Origin: Brachypterus glaber
Lineage: Eukaryota; Arthropoda; Insecta; Coleoptera; Kateretidae
Assembly (NCBI GenBank): GCA_958510825.1
Contig: OY294046.1
Coordinates: 50,449,794 to 50,513,793 of the forward strand
Direction of reading: 5' to 3'
DNA: 64,000 nt
This document shows positions 11,501-24,200 of the stretch, in pieces (position 1 is the first letter of the stretch; the number at the start of each line of letters is the position of its first letter). The notes beneath the pieces are model-generated. The model was not told the origin of the DNA. It did no database searches and saw only the letters and a program-made list of their open reading frames with translations. A program made the translations under genes and the position numbers.

Positions 11501-14500
11501 TTTTGCCTGTTTTTCACCAGACAACTGTCCTGCAAATCATAAGCTTATACACAAAAAGAATCTTTATCAATAGTACTACCATATGGTACAATCACATCCT
11601 CCACTTTCACCTGCAGGCTATCCTTCCACGGGAAAAGAAAAACGCGGGTATAGTGCACTTGGCTATTTTGTTACGTTTTTCACCAGACATCCTTCTTGCA
11701 AATTTTCTGCTGATAGCTACGAAGATTACTTACCAATAGGCCCACCTTATGGTACAATCAAATATTTCACTTTCGACTGCAGGCTATCCCTCCTCAAAGA
11801 AAGAAAATACGCGTCTTCTGCACGTAGCAAGTTTTTGTCTGTTTTCCACCAGAAATCCTTCTTGCAAATTGTCTGCTGATACCAACAAAGATTTCTTACC
11901 AACACGACCACTATATGATACAATCAAATATTTTACTTTCGACTGCAGGCTATCCCTCCGCGCGCAAAGAAAACTTATGTATACTGCACTTGGCTAGTTT
12001 TTGCCCGTTTCCCACCAGATAACTCTCCTGCAAATCGTAAGCTTGTACACTAAAAGAATCCTTATCAATATTACTACCATATGGTACAATCACATCCTCC
12101 AATTTCGACTGCTGGCTATTCCTCCTCAAACAAAGAAAAATATGTGTTTTTGCACATAGCAAGTTTTTGCCTGTTTTCCACCAGAAATCCTTCTTGCAAA
12201 TTGTCTGCTGATACCAACAAATATTTCTTAGCAACACGACCACCATATGGTACAATCAAATATTTCACTTTCGACTGCAGGCTATCCCTCCGCGCGCAAA
12301 GAAAACTTATGTATACTGCACTTGGCTAGTTTTTGCCCGTTTCCCACCAGATAACTCTCCTGCAAATGATAAGCTTGTACACCAAAATAATCCTTATCAA
12401 TATTACTACTATATGGTACAATCACATCCTCCACTTTCGACTGCAGGCTATTTCTCCTCAAAGAAAGAAAATACGCGTTTTCTGCAGGTAGCAGGTTTTT
12501 GCCTGTTTTCCACCAGAAATCCTTCTTGCAAATTGTCTGCTGATACCAAAAAAGATTTCTAACCAACACGACCACCATATGGTACAATCAAATATTTTAC
12601 TTTCGACTGCAGGCTATCCCTCCGCGCGCAAAGAATACTTATGTATTAGTTTATATCATAGGTAGGCCATGATTACTTAAAATTAATAGAAATGATCTAA
12701 GTAATCCTAGAAAAATACATTTACGCTAAAAAAAACATTTATAACTCAGTTGCACCATTTTAAAGTTTTAGAAAATGGTTTTTGTTTAAAAACTCAATTT
12801 TTTTTAAATGGCACCATATTGGTAAAAAGTACCGCCTTTTAGGAATCTACCAATATCCTTTATTTTAATGTAGGGTAAATACAGCCGTTTTTATAAATTA
12901 AAATCAATGATAATTATCATATTTTTAATTATTGCGTGATTTTAGTTAACAAAGTTGGCTTTGACAAATAAAAAGACAAAATACTGCTTTCTGCTTTCTG
13001 TCAAATTTAGTGTTATTAATTTTTGAACGTTTTTGTAACATACATAATTTTGTTTATTAAAAATGGTACATTATACTAGAGACGAAAAAATTGACATGCT
13101 TTTAATTTATGGGGAGTGCAGGAAAATTCTGTACAAGCACAGTTACTTTACATTGAAAGATATCCGGAAAGGCAAGCCCCCTTGACAGCCTAAACTGCTT
13201 GACCGCTTATTAGAACCATTTTTAATTACAGATTACATAAAAAACCGAAACAAATCAACAAAATTTAACCTGACAGATAAAAATAAAGGCATCCTGTCTT
13301 TTTGGTTATCAAAGCCAGCTTTGTTAACTAATATCACACAATAATCAAAAATATGATTATTATCATTTATTTTAATTTATAAAACCGGCTGTATTTATCC
13401 TACATTAAAATAAAGGATATTGGTAGATTACAAAAAGGCGGTACTTTTTGAATGTAACAGTGTACCAATATGGTGCCATTTAAAAAAATTGAGTTTTTGA
13501 GCAAAAACCATTTTTGAAAACTTTAAAATGGTGCAACTGAGTTATAAATGTTTTTTTTTTAGCGTAAATGTATTTTTCTAGGATTACTTAGATCATTTCT
13601 AGTAATTTTAAGTAATCATGGCCTACCTATGATATAAACTAAAAATTAAATTAAAAAATACATTGACATCGTAAATGTCACTTTTTTGGTATCATTGTAT
13701 TCAGAATAAAGCGCAGAATTGAAATATGTAAAAATATATAGGGTGTCCCATTTAAAAATCAAAAGTTGATATCATTTCCGGTTAAACCGGAAGTGGCTGA
13801 AATGTACAGTTTATGTTAAAAGTTGACAATTTATGGCTATAAGAGACCCTCCAAATTTGAAATCTCTAACTTTTAAAATAAAGAAAAAAAGGGGGTGTAC
13901 CTTGGTCTTGTAACACCCGGTATGTGTACAAAAAATTAATGTCGTAAGTAAAAAACAAAACATTAAGTACAAAAAAAATTAAAAAAATAAAAAAAAAAAA
14001 AAATAAAAAAAAAAAAAAAAAAAATAAAGAAAAATTAATAAATAAAACAAAAAAAATATATTGAAATGAAAACAAGTCTTAATGACAATGGTTTCATTTA
14101 AAACAAACAGAAACAATAAATTGAATACCCAAATTGAAACACATATTTCACCTTATGTAATTCATTATTATGATTAAGGTGAGTTGTACTATTTTTTTTA
14201 CTTTTAATAATTTTCATTGAAAATTAAAAAAATAGTTTTATGTCGTGACATTTTTCCTTTCAGTATCATATAATAAACCTATGACAAATTACCATTAAAA
14301 AAGCTACATAAATAAAATCACCAATCTATTGCTTAAATTTTAGGTGATTATTTTCAACACTCAATATAATATATTATGATGGCAGTTTACTTAGAAACCC
14401 TCTACATTTTGAAGTCTATTTAAAATCATCAAACTCCATTTCAAGGTATAAACTATTTTTAACAAAATTAAATTGTAATTTAAATATTTATTGTAATAAT

Positions 14501-15505
14501 TAACATCTTTGTTCCCTTTTTAGATTCAAAATTATATGATGAAAGTTTCCAGAAATTATACCCATTTTTCTTTAGATGAATTTATGTTTTTCCTAAATTT
14601 ATTCCACCATTATATTTATATTAAAATTCATGGCTTTTTTCTCTTTGCACTATTTTTAAGATTTTTTTTTTATTATAAGTTATTGTTATTATTATCATTA
14701 TGTTAGTTCTACATACTAATAAACAGATTAAAATAAAATTGTTTTCTTTTTCATTTAATCTTAATGTCTTTAAATATTATAATTTAAAACTATTTTATTC
14801 ATTGTTTAAAAAAATTAAATTTTAGGAATTATAGATTATACAGGGTTATCAGTAACTGTCATGTCAAAATTTAAGAGGTGATTCCACATCCAAAAATATC
14901 TAAATAAGTTCTTCTAAAGGTTGGTACGGAAATAAGCCCTTATGGGGTTTCGGACCTTCGAAGATAGACATATTGAATGGGGAACAAAAAAAGCACCAAA
15001 AAAATATAATGGTTCAGGGTAATTTTTCATTTAAAACTTTTTAGTATTCTCCATCAAAACACTTAAATTTAATATTTAAGGACAAAATGTTACTTCCTCT
15101 TAATTGAATTTTTTTTGAAAACAGTTGCTCCTATATGACATTTTTTATGTAGGTATTTTTTACAATGAATCTATATTTAAAAAAAAAATCCAAAAAAATA
15201 CACATAAAAAAGTTTGGGGTAAAAATGTGTTAAGCCACACATTTTCTCCGTCTAGGCACGCCTATTGATAAATAAAAGAAATAAATTAGTATAAACTAAT
15301 TGCCCTTATTAATGCCAGTATACATGCAAAAGTTTTGCAGCAAAACCTCGTCGCTCTAGCTTAAAGGTTACCAGAGTTATCAACTCAAAACCTTATTTTT
15401 AGTATAGTTTTAAAGGGCCGTAGCTCCCTTAGGACTCATTTCCGAAACCAACCTTTATAGCATTTTTTGTGATACTTTAGGATGTAGAATCACCTCTTAA
15501 ATGTT

Positions 15506-15540
<35 letters not shown>

Positions 15541-18500
15541 TCATATTCCATCAATAGGGAGCCCGAAATTGCATGTTCGACCTGCGATACGAAGCCCACT
15601 ACCGACATACGAGGCCCGGTTTTGGGCTTCGAATTTTTTATAGTGTATATCGTTTTATTGGACCTTAAATATAGTAGAAGAAGAAGACTTGAAAAATTGC
15701 CCAGGGCTTCCTATTATTCTAATACCCATCAAAATATACGCGCCTGTGTTCACGGAAGTTGAACTAGATGGCGACACAGTAGAACTGTATGTTGCATGTA
15801 TTTTTATGTAGTTGTCATATGATATGAGTCCCTAAGATTTGGCAACGTTGTTGACTACTTCAACTTAAATTGTTCAGCACTGTAGTATTAATTGGCGCTA
15901 AATCTTTTGTGGTCATGTGCTTGTTAAAGAAGAAATGAATAGGTCTAAGAAGATATTAGAGCTTGCTTTAAAAGCTCAAGGTAAGTTAACGTAACATACC
16001 TAAATTCAATAAATAACTTTAAATATTTTCTATATTTCAAAGAGTTTTTATTGTAAGAAAAAAACTGTCTATCAAGTTCCGTTAACGGACTCTTGTGGGA
16101 TTCACAGTGGGAAATAACGATCTTTTCCTGCGGAACGGTAAAAAAAGAGTACTTTAAATTATCCGATCGGGCTGAAATTTTGTACGCTGACTTAAGGGAC
16201 CTTTCTGCACCCCATCATGAAATTTCAACCCCATCAAACAATATTTAAGGGTGGCTTCCCCCTTTAAAACAATTTTTTTTCAGCGGAACGGTAAAAAAAG
16301 AGTACTTTAAATTATCCGATCGGGCTGAAATTTTTTACAGCGACTTTAAGGACCTCCCTGCACCCCATTCTAAAATTTCAACCCCATCGGAAAATATTTA
16401 GGGTTGGTTTACGCCTCCGAAACGATTTTTTCTGCGGAATGGTAAAAAACGAATACTTTAAATTATCCGATCGGGCTGAAATTTTTTATGCTGACTTTAG
16501 GTACCACCCTGCACCCCATTCTAAAATTATAACCCGATCGGAAAATATTTAGGGTTGGTTTACGCCTCCGAAACGATGTTTTCTGTGGAATGGTAAAAAA
16601 CGAGTACTTTAAATTTTCTATGCTGACTTAAGAGAACTTCCTGCACCCCATCCTAAAATTTAAACCCCATCGGAAAATATTTAAGGGTGGCTTCCCCTTT
16701 GAAACATTTTTTTTCAGCGGAACGGTAAAAACAGAGAACTTTAAATTATCCGATTGGCCTGAAATTGTTTGTGGTGACTTTAGGGATCTTCCTGCAACCC
16801 ATTCTAAAATTTCAACCCCATCTGAAAATATTTAGGGTTGGTTTATGCCTGCAAAACGATTTTTTTCTGCGGAATGGTAAAAAACGAGTACTTTAAATTA
16901 TCCGATCGGGCTGAATTTTTTTATGCTAACTTTAAGTACCCCCCTGCACCCCATTCTAAAATTATAACCCGATCGGAAAATATTTAGGGTTGGTTTACGC
17001 CTCCGAAACGATGTTTTCTGCGGAATGGTAAAAAACGAGTACTTTAAATTATCCGATCGGACTGAAATTTTGTATGCTGACTTAAGAGACCTTCCTGCAC
17101 CCCATCCTAAAATTTGAACCCCATCGGACAATATTTAAGGGTGGCTTCCCCCTTTGAAACATTTGTTTTCAGCGGAACGGTAAAAAATAGAACTTTCAAT
17201 TATCCGATTGGGCTGAAAATTTTTGTGGTGACTTTAGGGACCTCCCTGCACCCTATCCTAAAATTTCAACCCCATCTGAAAATATTTAGGGTTGGTTTAC
17301 GCCTGCAAAACGATTTTTTTTTGCGGAATGGTAAAAAACGAGTACTTTAAATTATCTGATCGGGCTGAAATTATTTATGCTGACTTTAGGTACCACCCTG
17401 CACCCCATTCTAAAATCATAACCCGATCGGAAAATATTTAGGGTTGGTTTACGCCTCCGAAACGATGTTTTCTGCGGAATGGTAAAAAACGAGTACTTTA
17501 AATTATCAGATCGGACTAAAATTTTGTATGCTGACTTAAGAGACCTTCCTAAAATTTGAACCCCATCGGACAATATTTAAGGGTGGCTTCCCCCTTTGAA
17601 ACATTTTTTTTTTCAGCGGAACGGTAAAAAATAGAACTTTCAATTATCCGATTGGGCTGAAAATTTTTGTGGTGACTTTAGGGACCTCCCTGCACCCTAT
17701 CCTAAAATTTCAACCCCATCGGAAAATATTTAAGGTTGGTTTACGCCTGCGAAACGATTTTTTTCTGCGGAATGGTAAAAAACGAGAACTTTAAATTATC
17801 CGATCGGGCTGAAATTTTTTAGGGCGACTTTAGGGACCTCTCTGCACCCCATTCTAAAATTTCAACCCCATCAGAAAATATTTAGGGTTGGTTTACGCCT
17901 CCGAAACGATTTTTTCTGCGGAATGGTAAAAAACGAGTACTTTAAATTATCCGATCGGGCTGAAATTTTGTATGCTGACTTTACAGACCTTCCTGCATCC
18001 CATCCTAAAATTTTAACCCCATCGGAAAATTTTAACGGTGGCTTCCCCTTTGAAACATTTTTTTTTCAGCGGAACGGTTAAAAAAGAGAACTTAAAATTA
18101 TCCGATTGGCCTGAAATTGTTTGTCGTGACTTTAGGAATCTTCCTGCACCCCATTCTAAAATTTCAACCCCATCTGAAAATATTAAGGGTTGGTTTACTG
18201 CTGCAAAACGATTTTTTTCTGCGGAATGGTAAAAAACGAGTACTTTAAATTATCCGATCGGGCTGAAATTTTTTATGCTGACTTTAGGTACCACCCTGCA
18301 CCCCATTCTAAAATTATAACCCGATCGGAAAATATGTAGGGTTGGTTTACGCCTCCGAAACGATGTTTTCTGCGGAATGGTAAAAAACGAGTACTTTAAA
18401 TTATCCGATCGGACTGAAATTTTCTATGCTGACTTAAGAGACCTTCCTGCACCCCATCCTAAAATTTAAACCCCATCGGAAAATATTTAAGGGTGGCTTC

Positions 18501-21212
18501 CCCTTTGAAACATTTTTTTTCAGCGGAACGGTAAAAACAGAGAACTTTAAATTATCCGATTGGCCTGAAATTTTTTGTAGTGACTTTAGGGATCTTCCTG
18601 CAACCCATTCTAAAATTTCAACCCCATCTGAAAATATTTAGGGTTGGTTTACGCCTGCAAAACGATTTTTTTCTGCGGAATGGTAAAAAACGAGTACTTT
18701 AAATTATCCGATCGGGCTGAATTTTTTTATGCTAACTTCAAGTACCCCCCTGCACCCCATTCTAAAATTATAACCCGATCGGAAAATATTTAGGGTTGGT
18801 TTACGCCTCCGAAACGATGTTTTCTGCGGAATGGTAAAAAACGAGTACTTTAAATTATCCGATCAGACTGAAATTTTGTATGCTGACTCAAGAGACCTTC
18901 CTGCACCCCATCCTAAAATTTGAACCCCATCGGACAATATTTAAGGCTGGCTTCCCCCTTTGAAACATTTTTTTTCAGCGGAACGGTAAAAAATAGAACT
19001 TTCAATTATCCGATTGGGCTGAAAATTTGTGGTGACTTTAGGGACCTCCCTGCACCCCATCCTAAAATTTCAACCCCATCGGAAAATATTTAGGGTTGGT
19101 TTACACCTGCGAAACGATTTTTTTCTGCGGAATGGTAAAAAACGAGAACTTTAAATTATCCGATCGGGCTGAAATTTTTTACGGCGACTTTAGGGACCTC
19201 CCTGCACCCCATTTTAAAATTTTAACCCCATCGGAAAATATTTAGGGTTGGTTTACGCCTCCGAAACGATTTTTTCTGCGGAATTGTAAAAAACGAGTAC
19301 TTTAAATTATCCGATCGGGCTGAAATTTTGTATGCTGACTTTGCAGACCTTCCTGCACCCCATCCTAAAATTTTAACCCCATCGGACAATATTTAACGGT
19401 GGCTTCCCCCTTTGAACCATTTTTTTTTTCAGCGGAACGGTAAAAAAAGAGAACTTTAAATTATTCGATTGGGCTGAAATTTTTTGTGGTGACTTTAGGG
19501 ATCTCCCTGCACCCCATTCTAAAATTTCATTCCCATATGAAAATATTTAGGGTTGGTTTACGCCTACGAAACGATTTTTTTCTGCGGAATGGTAAAAAAA
19601 CGAGTACTTTAAATTATCAGATCGGGCTGAAATATTGTATGCTGACTTTAGGTACCACCCTGCACCCCATTCTAAAATTATAACCCGATCGGAAAATATT
19701 TTAAGTTGATTTACGCCTGTGAAATGATTTTTTCCTGCGGAAGGGTAAAAAAAGAGTACTTTTAATTATCCGATCAGTCTAAAATTTTGTACGCTGACTT
19801 TAGGCACCTTCTTGCACCCGATCCTAAAATTATAACCCGATCAGAAAATATTTAGGGTTGGTTTACGCCTGCGAAACGATTTTTATCTGCGGAATGAAAC
19901 AAAACGAGTACTTTAAATTTTCCAATCGAGCTGAAATTTTTTATGCTGACCTAAAGGACTTTCCTGCACCCCATCCTAAAATTTCAACCCCATTGGAAAA
20001 TATTTAGGGTTGGTTTACGCCTCCGAAACTTTTTTTTCTGTGGAATAGTAAAAAACGAGTACTTGAAATTATCCGATCGGTATAAAATTTTTTATGCTGA
20101 CTTAAGGGACCTTTCTGCATCCCATCATAAAATTTAAACCCCATCGAACAATATTCAAGGGTGACTTCCCCCTTTGAAACAATTTTTTTCAGCGGAACGG
20201 TAAAAAAAGAGTACTTTAAATTATCGGGCTGAAATTTTGTATGCTGACTTAAGGCACCTTCCTGCACCCCATCCCAAAATTATAACCTGATCGAAAAATA
20301 TTTAGGGTTGGTTTACGCCTGCGAAACGATTTTTTTCTGCGGAATGGTGAAAAACGATTACTTTAAATTATCCGATAGGGCTGAAATTTTGTATGCTGAC
20401 TTTATAGACCTCCCTGCACCCCATTCTAAAATTTCAACTCTATCGGAAAATTTTTAGGGTTGGTTTACGCCTGTGAAATAATTTTTTCCTGCAGAACGGT
20501 AAAAAAGAGTACTTTGAATTATCCGATCGGGCTGAATTTTTTTACAGCGACTTTAGGGACCTCCCTGCACCCCATTTTAAAATTTTAACCCCATCGGAAA
20601 ATATTTAGGGTTGGTTTACGTCTGCGAAACGATTTTTTTCTGCGGAATGGTAAAAAACGAGAACTTTAAATTATCCGATCGGGCTGAAATTTTGTATGCT
20701 GACTTAAGAGACCTTCCCGCACCCCATCCTAAAATTTGAACCCCATCGGACAATATTTAATGGTGGCTTCCCCCTTTGAAACATTTTTCTAAATAAACGT
20801 TAACCTTATTTATTCCAAATTATGTTGATATTTTTTTACACCAGACCAAAACATCACTTTTTTAATAAAAAACAAAATAGTTTCATTACATTTTAAACAT
20901 TTTAAATATTAAAAATAAAAACTACTTTTATAACAATATTATTCATTTATCATTAAAAAACAAGCGTTAAACTTTCATACAAAGACAACTTAAATAATTA
21001 TTATATCGAATTTATAAGTAGGAAATATTGGCAACATCGCAGGGCTTCAAATAACTGTGAAAAATCAAAAAAATATGCATTTGGGCTTGCTATGACCGGA
21101 AAATATAATAGGGACTCGTATTAGCGTTACACATATATCTTTTTTCCTTGCCCCTAAACCCGGGCTTCGAATCACCTATGCTATGTATCGGGCCTCCTAT
21201 TGATAGTTCTAC

Positions 21213-21259
<47 letters not shown>

Positions 21260-24200
21260 ATTTTTAATTTAATTTAATTTTTCATTTGAAAGTCACGTAA
21301 TATTTTCTTTTTACATTTCAATTTACTCCATTAAAAATATATATTAAACTCGATTTAAAAAATTGAATTAAAATAAGCAAAAAATAAAAAAATAAATAAA
21401 AAAATACCATGTAATTTTCTTTGCCCACGGCGGAAAACGATGTGCTGTACCATATAGTACTCATATGAATAAAGGTTGGTTTTATCAGCAAATGATTTGC
21501 AAAAAGGGATTTGGTACGAAAACGGAATAAACTAGCTAAGCGTATTAGTTGCGTTTTTCTTTGTCTGCGGAGAAATAGACCGCAGTTGAATGTGAGATAT
21601 TTTTTTGTACTATAAGATAGTCTGATTCAAAAGAATTCTTTTGGTGTATAAGCAGTTGTTTGCAAAAAGAACGTCTGGTGAAAATCGGGCAAAAACTAGC
21701 CAAGTACGCGTTTTTCTTTACCCTCAAGGGGATAGACATGAGTTTCCTTTGCCCGCGAAAGCATAGCCTGCAGTCGAAAGTGGAGGATGTGATTGTACCA
21801 TATGGTAGTGCTATTGATATGGATTCTTTTGTTGTACAAGCTTACGATTTGCAGGAGAGTTATCTGGTGGAAAATGGCCAAAAACTAGCCAAGTGCAGTA
21901 TACATGAGTTTTCTTTGCGCGCGGAGGGATAGCCTGCAGTCGAAAGTGAAATATTTGATTGTACCATATGGTGGTCGTGTTGGTAAGAAATCCTCGTGGG
22001 TATCAGCAGACAATTTGCAACAAGGATGTCTGGCGGAAAACAGGCAAAAACTTGCCATGTGCAGAAAACACATGTTTTTCTTTGTTTGAGGAGGAATAGC
22101 CTGCAGTCGAAAGTGGAGGATATCATTGTACCATATGGTAGTACTATTGATAAGGATTCTTTTGGTGCACAAGCTTACGACTTGCAGGAGAGTTATCTGG
22201 TGGGAAACGGGCAAAAACTAGCCAAGTGCAGTATACATGAGTTTTCTTTGAGCGCGGAGGGATAGCCTGCAGTCGAAAGTAAAATATTTGATTATACCAT
22301 ATGGTGGTCTTGTTGGTAAGAAATCTTTGTTGGTATCAGCAGACAATTTGCAAGAAGGATTTCTGGTGGAAAACAGGCAAAAACTTGCTACGTGCAGAAA
22401 ACGCGTATTTTCTTTGTTTGAGGAGGAATAGCCTGCAGTCGAAAGTGGAGGATGTGATTGTACCATATGGTAGTAATATTGATAAGGATTCTTTTGGTGA
22501 ACAAGCTTACGATTTGCAGGAGATTTATCTGGTGGAAAACGGCCAAAAACTAGCCAAGTGTAGTACACGTGAGTTTTCTTTGCGCGCGGAGGGATAGCCT
22601 GCAGTCGAAAGTAAAATATTTGATTGTACCATATGGTGGTCGTGTTGGTTAGAAATCTTTGTTGGTATCAGCAGACAATTTGCAAGAAGGATTTCTGGTG
22701 GAAAACAGGCATAAACTTGCTACGTGCAGAAGACGCGTATTTTCTTTCTTTGAGGAGGAATAGCCTGCAGTCGAAAGTTGAGGATGTGATTGTACCATAT
22801 GGTAGTGCTATTGATAAGGATTCTTTTGGTGTACAAGCTTACGATTTGCAGGAGAGTTATCTGGTGGAAAACGGCCAAAAACTAGCCAAGTGCAGTATAC
22901 ATGAGTTTTCTTTGCGCGCGGAGGGATAGCCTGCAGTCGAAAGTGAAATATTTGATTGTACCATATGGTGGTCGTGTTGCTAAGAAATCTTTGTTGGTAT
23001 CAGCAGACAATTTGCAAGAAGGATTTCTGGTGGAAAACAGGCAAAAACTTGCTATGTGCAAAAACACATATTTTTCTTTGTTTGAGGAGGAATAGCCAGC
23101 AGTCGAAAGTGGAGGATGTGATTGTACCATATGGTAGTAATATTGATAAAGATTCTTTTGGTGTACAATCTTACGATTTGCAGGAGAGTTATCTGGTGGA
23201 AAACGGCCAAAAACTAGCCAAGTGCGGTATACATGAGTTTTCTTTGCGCGCGGACGGATAGCCTGCAGTCGAAAGTAATGGATTTGATTGTTCTATATGG
23301 TGGTCGTATTGGTAACTAATCTTCGTGGGTATCAGCAGACAATTTGCAAGAAGGATTTCTGGTGGAAAACTGGCAAAAACTTGCTACGTGCAGAAAACGC
23401 GTATTTACTTTGTTTGAGGAGGAATAGCCTGCAGTCGAAAGTGGAGGATTTGTTTGTACCGTATGGTAGTGCTATTGATAAGGATTCTTTTGGTGTATAA
23501 GCTTATGATTTGCAGGAGAGTTATTCGGTGGAAAACGGGCAAAAACTAGCCATGTGCAGTATACATAAGTATTCTTTGCGCGCGGAGGGGTAGCCTGCAG
23601 TCGAAAGTGAAATATTTGATTGTACCATATGGTGGTCGTGTTGGTAAGAAATCCTCGTGGGTATCAGCAGACAATTTGCAACAAGGATGTCTGGCGGAAA
23701 ACAGGCAAAAACTTGCCATGTGCAAAAAGTCCAAACACATGTTTTTCTTTGTTTGAGGAGGAATAGCCTGCAGTCGAAAGTGGAGGATATGATTGTACCA
23801 TATGGTAGTACTATTGATAAGGATTCTTTTGGTGCACAAGCTTACGATTTGCAGGAGAGTTATCTGGTGGGAAATGGGCAAAAACTAGCCAAGTGCAGTA
23901 TACATGAGTTTTCTTTGAGCGCGGAGGGATAGCCTGCAGTCGAAAGTAAAATATTTGATTATACCATATGGTGGTCTTGTTGGTAAGAAATCTTTGTTGG
24001 TATCAGCAGACAATTTGCAAGAAGGATTTCTGGTGGAAAACAGGCAAAAACTTGCTACGTGCAGAAAACGCGTATTTTCTTTGTTTGAGGAGGAATAGCC
24101 TGCAGTCGAAAGTGGAGGATGTGATTGTACCATATGGTAGTGCTATTGATAAGGATTCTTTTGGTGTACAAGCTTACGATTTGCAGGAGAGTTATCTGGT

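Larger units (their letters stand above)
15548..21206. mobile_element. inner 5.7-kb inverted-repeat element carrying satellite 2
   Basis: Left end ATCAATAGGGAGCCCGA; right end TCGGGCCTCCTATTGAT, mirrored. Further partly mirrored GAAGCCC and CGGGCTTCGAAT motifs follow. Both outer sides run into (TA)n. Contents from left: about 390 bp unique DNA with a candidate first exon, the satellite-2 array, then about 410 bp of AT-rich DNA. No transposase is visible. Confidence 0.55.

Noticed and set aside
10157..12587. Many 64-130-codon ORFs on both strands of satellite 1
   Set aside because: They recur with the 166-bp monomer, occur on both strands and end within about 300 nt because 332 is not a multiple of 3. 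They are shadows of the repeat.
16898..20267. ORFs of 60-90 codons in satellite 2
   Set aside because: Each spans one or two monomers and is repeated with the satellite period.
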